Assembly: GCA_964352225.1 (NCBI GenBank) | Contig: CAYGRM010000238.1 | Location: 1-10,560, forward strand | DNA length: 10,560 nt | Direction: 5' to 3' | Source of the DNA: CAJQQY01 sp964352225 | GTDB lineage: Bacteria; Bacteroidota; Bacteroidia; Chitinophagales; Saprospiraceae | Shown here: piece by piece, positions 7,725 to 10,560 of the stretch | How positions within the stretch are numbered: the stretch's first letter is position 1 | Layout of the letters: each line of letters starts with the position of its first letter | Notes under the pieces: generated by a model | The model's database searches: none | The model's input: the letters and a program-made list of their open reading frames with translations, nothing else | Told to the model about the DNA's origin: nothing | Program-made: the position numbers and the translations under genes

Positions 7725-8194
7725 GGAAAAAAACCATCCAAATACCAAAGGTGCTATTGGACCCTGGAATGACATGATTAGGGTTGCCGATTCATTTTGG
7801 GTAATCCCCTTGCTTCATTTTCTCGAAAGAAAAATCCGACCGGACAAGTCAACGGCTTGAGGCCCGCCCTACTCATGATTCGAGTCTTTTCCCTAATATT
7901 AATAAGTATCGGACCATAGCTTAGTGATACTCAGATGGGTTTATTTTTTTATTCTATTTGACGTCTTTTCGTCAACTGGATCGCAAGATATATCAAAAAT
8001 GTTAATACCACAATACTACTTTTTTATTTTTTTAAAAATCTAATTTTGAGAAGCACATAGAATTCCACATCAATCATTTTTCATAAAAAACATTCTAAAA
8101 ATCTAGTATTTAGACCATGATGCAGTAGTTGGTATTTCTTTTTTTAATCAGAACAATCTTCGTACGTTTGTGTTCAGAAAAAACATAGATTTTC
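7725..8194. other. Gene-free gap: G+C-richer island, then A+T-rich leader
   Basis: Positions 7741-7920 have about 44% G+C (80 of 180 by hand count), against about 23% in 8041-8100, so two different kinds of DNA meet here. The island has short open frames on both strands, including a 32-codon minus-strand ORF (7876-7778), but none is recognisable. It also has small inverted repeats: AGTATC 7905-7910 with GATACT 7926-7931, and TTGACG 7958-7963 with CGTCAA 7970-7975. A T-run at 7944-7950 follows the first hairpin at a distance of 12 nt, a poor terminator arrangement. The part after 7980 is A+T-rich and presumably holds the promoter of the next gene, but I cannot place one with confidence. Confidence 0.45.
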
Positions 8195-10093
8195 ATGAAA
8201 TTAGGAGGTGAATTGTTTTTTGCTAAAGAATTAGGATTAAGATTTATTGGTTTACTATTCGTCTGGATGATTTGTAGAATTAGTTTCTATATTTTTAATG
8301 CAGATGCATTTCCAATAAGCGGAATCTGGGATTTCTTAAAACTACTTTTCTTTGGTTTGCGATTTGATTTTGCTGCGCTAGTTTATGTGAACTCACTTTT
8401 GGCACTCACCTACATCATTCCTTTTTCTTTTCGAAAAAATTCAACTTATCAAAAGATTCAAAAATGGATTTTCATCATAGTAAATTCTTTCGCTCTAATT
8501 TTTGAAGTAGGCGATATGGGATATTTTCGATTTGCTTTTCGCCGAGCAATCGGGAGCGATCTGAACTTAATTGGGGAAACGACGAATATGGCTTTTCAGT
8601 TTTTTCAGGACTTTTGGTATTTATTAATTCTCTATGCATTGCTAGTCGCATTGCTGAATTATATTTATAAAAAAACGACACTTCCCACACCTCCAATAAA
8701 ATTCAACTTTCTGATTCAATTATTGATTTTTCCAATGATCATTGGCCTCTTAATTGTTGGAATGCGGGGTGGAATTCAACTCCGTCCGATCATGTCTTTA
8801 ACCGCTGCTCAATATGTAAATGATATGCGCTTAATGCCATTACAAACCAATACAACGTTGAGTTTACTTTTTTCCGTCCAGCAAGACTTCATAAAAGAAA
8901 GACAATATATGTCAAAGGAAGAGGAAGCTAAATTATTTTCTTTTTCAAAAAATCCACAACCAAAAGGGAAGTTCAAAAAAGAAAATGTCTTTATCATCGT
9001 CCTAGAAAGTTTTGGAAAAGAACATATTGGGTTTTTTAATGATTATGAAAAAAGTCCAACACCATTTATTGATTCATTAATGATGGAAAGTTGGTATTTC
9101 GAAAATGCCTATGCTGCGGGGACTCGATCAACTCAAGGCATCGCAGCGATCTCGGCAAGTGTTCCAGCATTGATGGATAACGCTTTAATGTTTTCTCCAT
9201 ACCAAGGAAATCGATTAGATGGAATTGCTGCACATCTTGGAAAAAAAGGGTACTCAAGTGGATTTTTTCATGGTTCCAATCCTGGCTCGATGGAGTTTGA
9301 GCGGTTCTCAAAATTAACTGGATATCAAAATTTTTATGATCGAACAGCCTATCCAAATCAGAAAGATTATGATGGAAATTGGGGAATTTGGGATGCGCCT
9401 TTTTTTCAATTTACAGCCAATACAGTTAATCAATATCAAGAGCCATTTACCGCTCTTTTATTTTCTCTTACTTCTCATCATCCCTACCATGTTGAGAAAT
9501 ATTTTGAGGAAAAACATCCTGATGAAAAGCCCATTTTACGAGCGATTCGATATACTGATTATGCGTTGCAACAGTTTTTTGAAACCGCGAAAAAAATGGA
9601 TTGGTACGACAATACTTTATTCATCATCACCGCAGACCACATCGGAAAACGAACCATAAAAAAATATGGCACCTTAGCAGGCCTATATCAAATTCCTTTG
9701 CTTTTCTACCGACCTAATTCTGATTTAAAGGGAAAATATTCATCCATTGTGCAACAGACAGACATCCTCCCTACTGTTCTAGATTATTTGAAGTTTGATG
9801 AACCATATATTGCTTTTGGCGAAAGTGCCATGGATACTTTGACGGATAAAAACGCTTATATGTACTCTAGTCAAATCTATCAAATATTGAATGATAGCTT
9901 ACTGCTTTCCCACAACCAAAAGGAAACGATTGGAGTTTATAATTATAAAAAAGATGTATTTTTGAAGAATGACTTAAAGGATAAAAAAGATCCTGTGAAT
10001 ATCTTGTTAGAAAATAAGTTAAAGGCGGTTATCCAAGCTCATCATCGAGCAATGATTAACAATCAGTTAGTCACCCCTACTCAACATAATTAA
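8195..10093 (+). CDS. LTA synthase/OpgB-like sulfatase-fold membrane enzyme
   Basis: A 632-residue alkaline-phosphatase-superfamily enzyme of the LtaS/OpgB type. The family moves or hydrolyses phosphoglycerol or phosphoethanolamine groups outside the cytoplasmic membrane using a Mn-dependent Ser/Thr nucleophile. Five hydrophobic segments (about 13-34, 57-77, 91-111, 142-160, 169-190) lead into an extracytoplasmic sulfatase domain from about residue 265. Expected catalytic landmarks are present: FIIVLES with Glu271, TPFIDSL, a nucleophile motif GTRST (309-313; Ser312 or Thr313 likely), SHHPY with His428/His429, and ITADH with Asp481 and His482. The length is typical of the family. Gram-negative Bacteroidota lack lipoteichoic acid, so the acceptor is probably a glycan, lipid or lipid A-related molecule; that is inference. 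The start is the first ATG after the A+T-rich leader. The gene is followed 49 bp later by the reductase fragment on the same strand. Confidence 0.9.
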   Translation: MKLGGELFFAKELGLRFIGLLFVWMICRISFYIFNADAFPISGIWDFLKLLFFGLRFDFAALVYVNSLLALTYIIPFSFRKNSTYQKIQKWIFIIVNSFALIFEVGDMGYFRFAFRRAIGSDLNLIGETTNMAFQFFQDFWYLLILYALLVALLNYIYKKTTLPTPPIKFNFLIQLLIFPMIIGLLIVGMRGGIQLRPIMSLTAAQYVNDMRLMPLQTNTTLSLLFSVQQDFIKERQYMSKEEEAKLFSFSKNPQPKGKFKKENVFIIVLESFGKEHIGFFNDYEKSPTPFIDSLMMESWYFENAYAAGTRSTQGIAAISASVPALMDNALMFSPYQGNRLDGIAAHLGKKGYSSGFFHGSNPGSMEFERFSKLTGYQNFYDRTAYPNQKDYDGNWGIWDAPFFQFTANTVNQYQEPFTALLFSLTSHHPYHVEKYFEEKHPDEKPILRAIRYTDYALQQFFETAKKMDWYDNTLFIITADHIGKRTIKKYGTLAGLYQIPLLFYRPNSDLKGKYSSIVQQTDILPTVLDYLKFDEPYIAFGESAMDTLTDKNAYMYSSQIYQILNDSLLLSHNQKETIGVYNYKKDVFLKNDLKDKKDPVNILLENKLKAVIQAHHRAMINNQLVTPTQHN

Positions 10094-10142
10094 TATATAA
10101 ACCATTGTAAATCAACACTTTACTGAAAAAAATAACTAAACT

Positions 10143-10511
10143 TTGAATTTATCCAAAAGAATAGAAGCACTTGTTTATCTCGGCGGAATTCTCCAACTGA
10201 AGGAAGAAGAATTAATCGCAGCGCAACAGATTAGTAAAAATAAAAATAGTTGGTTTACCCTTGAAAATAGTGATCAAGCACTACAAAATATCATTGCTAA
10301 TTTTTTACAAAAAGAAAAATTAACAGCATGGGTGAAAAACTATGAAATTCCAGAAATTTCTCCAAAGAAAAACATTGGAATTATCATGGCAGGAAACTTT
10401 CCTTTAGCTGGTTTTCACGATTTATTGTGTGTTTTTATAAGTGGTCATCAAGCAAAAATCAAACTCTCCGCTGAGGATAAATTTTTAATTCCTTATTGCA
10501 TTAAGTTATGA
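10143..10511 (+). pseudogene. 5' fragment of a LuxC-family acyl-CoA reductase, TTG start, premature stop
   Basis: A 122-codon frame matching the N-terminal third of the Bacteroidota acyl-CoA reductase (LuxC-like) family, which reduces fatty acyl-CoA to aldehyde with NADPH. Recognisable parts are the opening LSKRIEALVYLGGIL, SWFTLEN at 36-42, and the strongly conserved block IGIIMAGNFPLAGFHDLL (78-95) followed by SGHQAKIKLS (100-109). Family members run to about 330-350 residues, with the catalytic Cys and most of the NADPH-binding fold in the missing part. The frame ends at TGA 10509-10511, with more in-frame stops after it (10530-10532 onward), and the remaining sequence is very A+T-rich. 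A forward +1 frame stays open to the window edge but does not resemble the family continuation. The only available start is TTG, since an in-frame TAA lies at 10137-10139. The likely reading is a gene broken by insertion or decay; a frameshift cannot be excluded. Confidence 0.68.
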
Positions 10512-10560
10512 AAAATTAATTTGCATAATTAGAAAATTATTTTTAATTAGTAGAAATAAT
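10512..10560. other. A+T-rich right edge after the broken reductase
   Basis: Forty-nine bases with very few G or C, holding several stops in the reductase frame. The stretch is unlike the coding sequence just before it and could be the left end of inserted DNA that continues beyond the window. It is too short to identify, and no terminal repeat can be recognised from one side. Confidence 0.3.

Noticed and set aside
7639..7860. Forward open frame of about 73 codons running through the palindromic array into the island
   Set aside because: It has no start codon near its beginning, crosses a repeat array and gives no recognisable protein.
7778..7876. 32-codon minus-strand ORF in the G+C-richer island
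   Set aside because: It is short, has no recognisable motif, no convincing promoter or start context, and the opposite strand is equally open. Composition alone explains the open frames.
7871..7890. tRNA T-loop-like TTCGAGTC
   Set aside because: No acceptor stem, anticodon arm or D-arm can be folded around it.
8167..8193. TTTG and TAGATTTT just before the sulfatase gene as its promoter
   Set aside because: The spacing is only 15 nt and transcription would start inside the coding region, after the ATG at 8195.
9336..9659. 107-codon forward frame inside the sulfatase gene
   Set aside because: It is an overlapping frame of a gene with clear catalytic motifs; its own translation shows no family features.
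10492..10560. +1 frame continuation of the reductase to the window edge
   Set aside because: The translation (beginning LIALSYEKLICII) does not resemble the family's next segment and looks like translated A+T-rich non-coding DNA, so a simple frameshift is not supported, though not excluded.

Overview
The window looks like chromosomal DNA from a Bacteroidota bacterium, plausibly a Saprospirales- or Chitinophagales-like marine or freshwater lineage. The grounds are low G+C, starts without clear Shine-Dalgarno sequences, candidate promoters of the TAnnTTTG type, a free-standing Lon N-terminal-domain protein, a very large lipoprotein alpha-2-macroglobulin and the N-terminus of a Bacteroidota-type LuxC-family acyl-CoA reductase. 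The taxonomic placement is inference; there is no rRNA or other marker here.

Layout: (1) positions 127-579 (+) encode a small membrane-anchored monohaem cytochrome c. (2) A long hairpin-forming inverted repeat at 608-685 separates it from the convergent gene. (3) Positions 698-6391 (-) encode a ~1,897-residue alpha-2-macroglobulin with an intact CxEQ thioester motif. (4) A 603-bp divergent intergenic region holds the likely macroglobulin promoter, a 156-bp imperfect palindrome and a candidate promoter for the next gene. (5) Positions 6995-7627 (+) encode a stand-alone Lon substrate-binding-domain protein. (6) A 567-bp gap starts with three 20-bp palindromes at exact 31-bp spacing, enclosed by a 15-bp inverted repeat. 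A G+C-richer island and then a very A+T-rich leader follow. (7) Positions 8195-10093 (+) encode an LTA-synthase/OpgB-type sulfatase-fold membrane enzyme. (8) From 10143 (+) there is the first third of a LuxC-like acyl-CoA reductase, starting at TTG and ending at a premature stop, after which the DNA is A+T-rich and looks non-coding.

The genes do not form one obvious pathway. Several concern the cell envelope: the macroglobulin (protease trap lipoprotein), the sulfatase-fold enzyme (transfer or hydrolysis of phospho-head-groups outside the inner membrane) and the anchored cytochrome. I found no defence system, CRISPR array, tRNA, rRNA or complete transposon. The least explained material is the set of palindromic repeats in the three intergenic regions and the broken reductase gene at the right edge.
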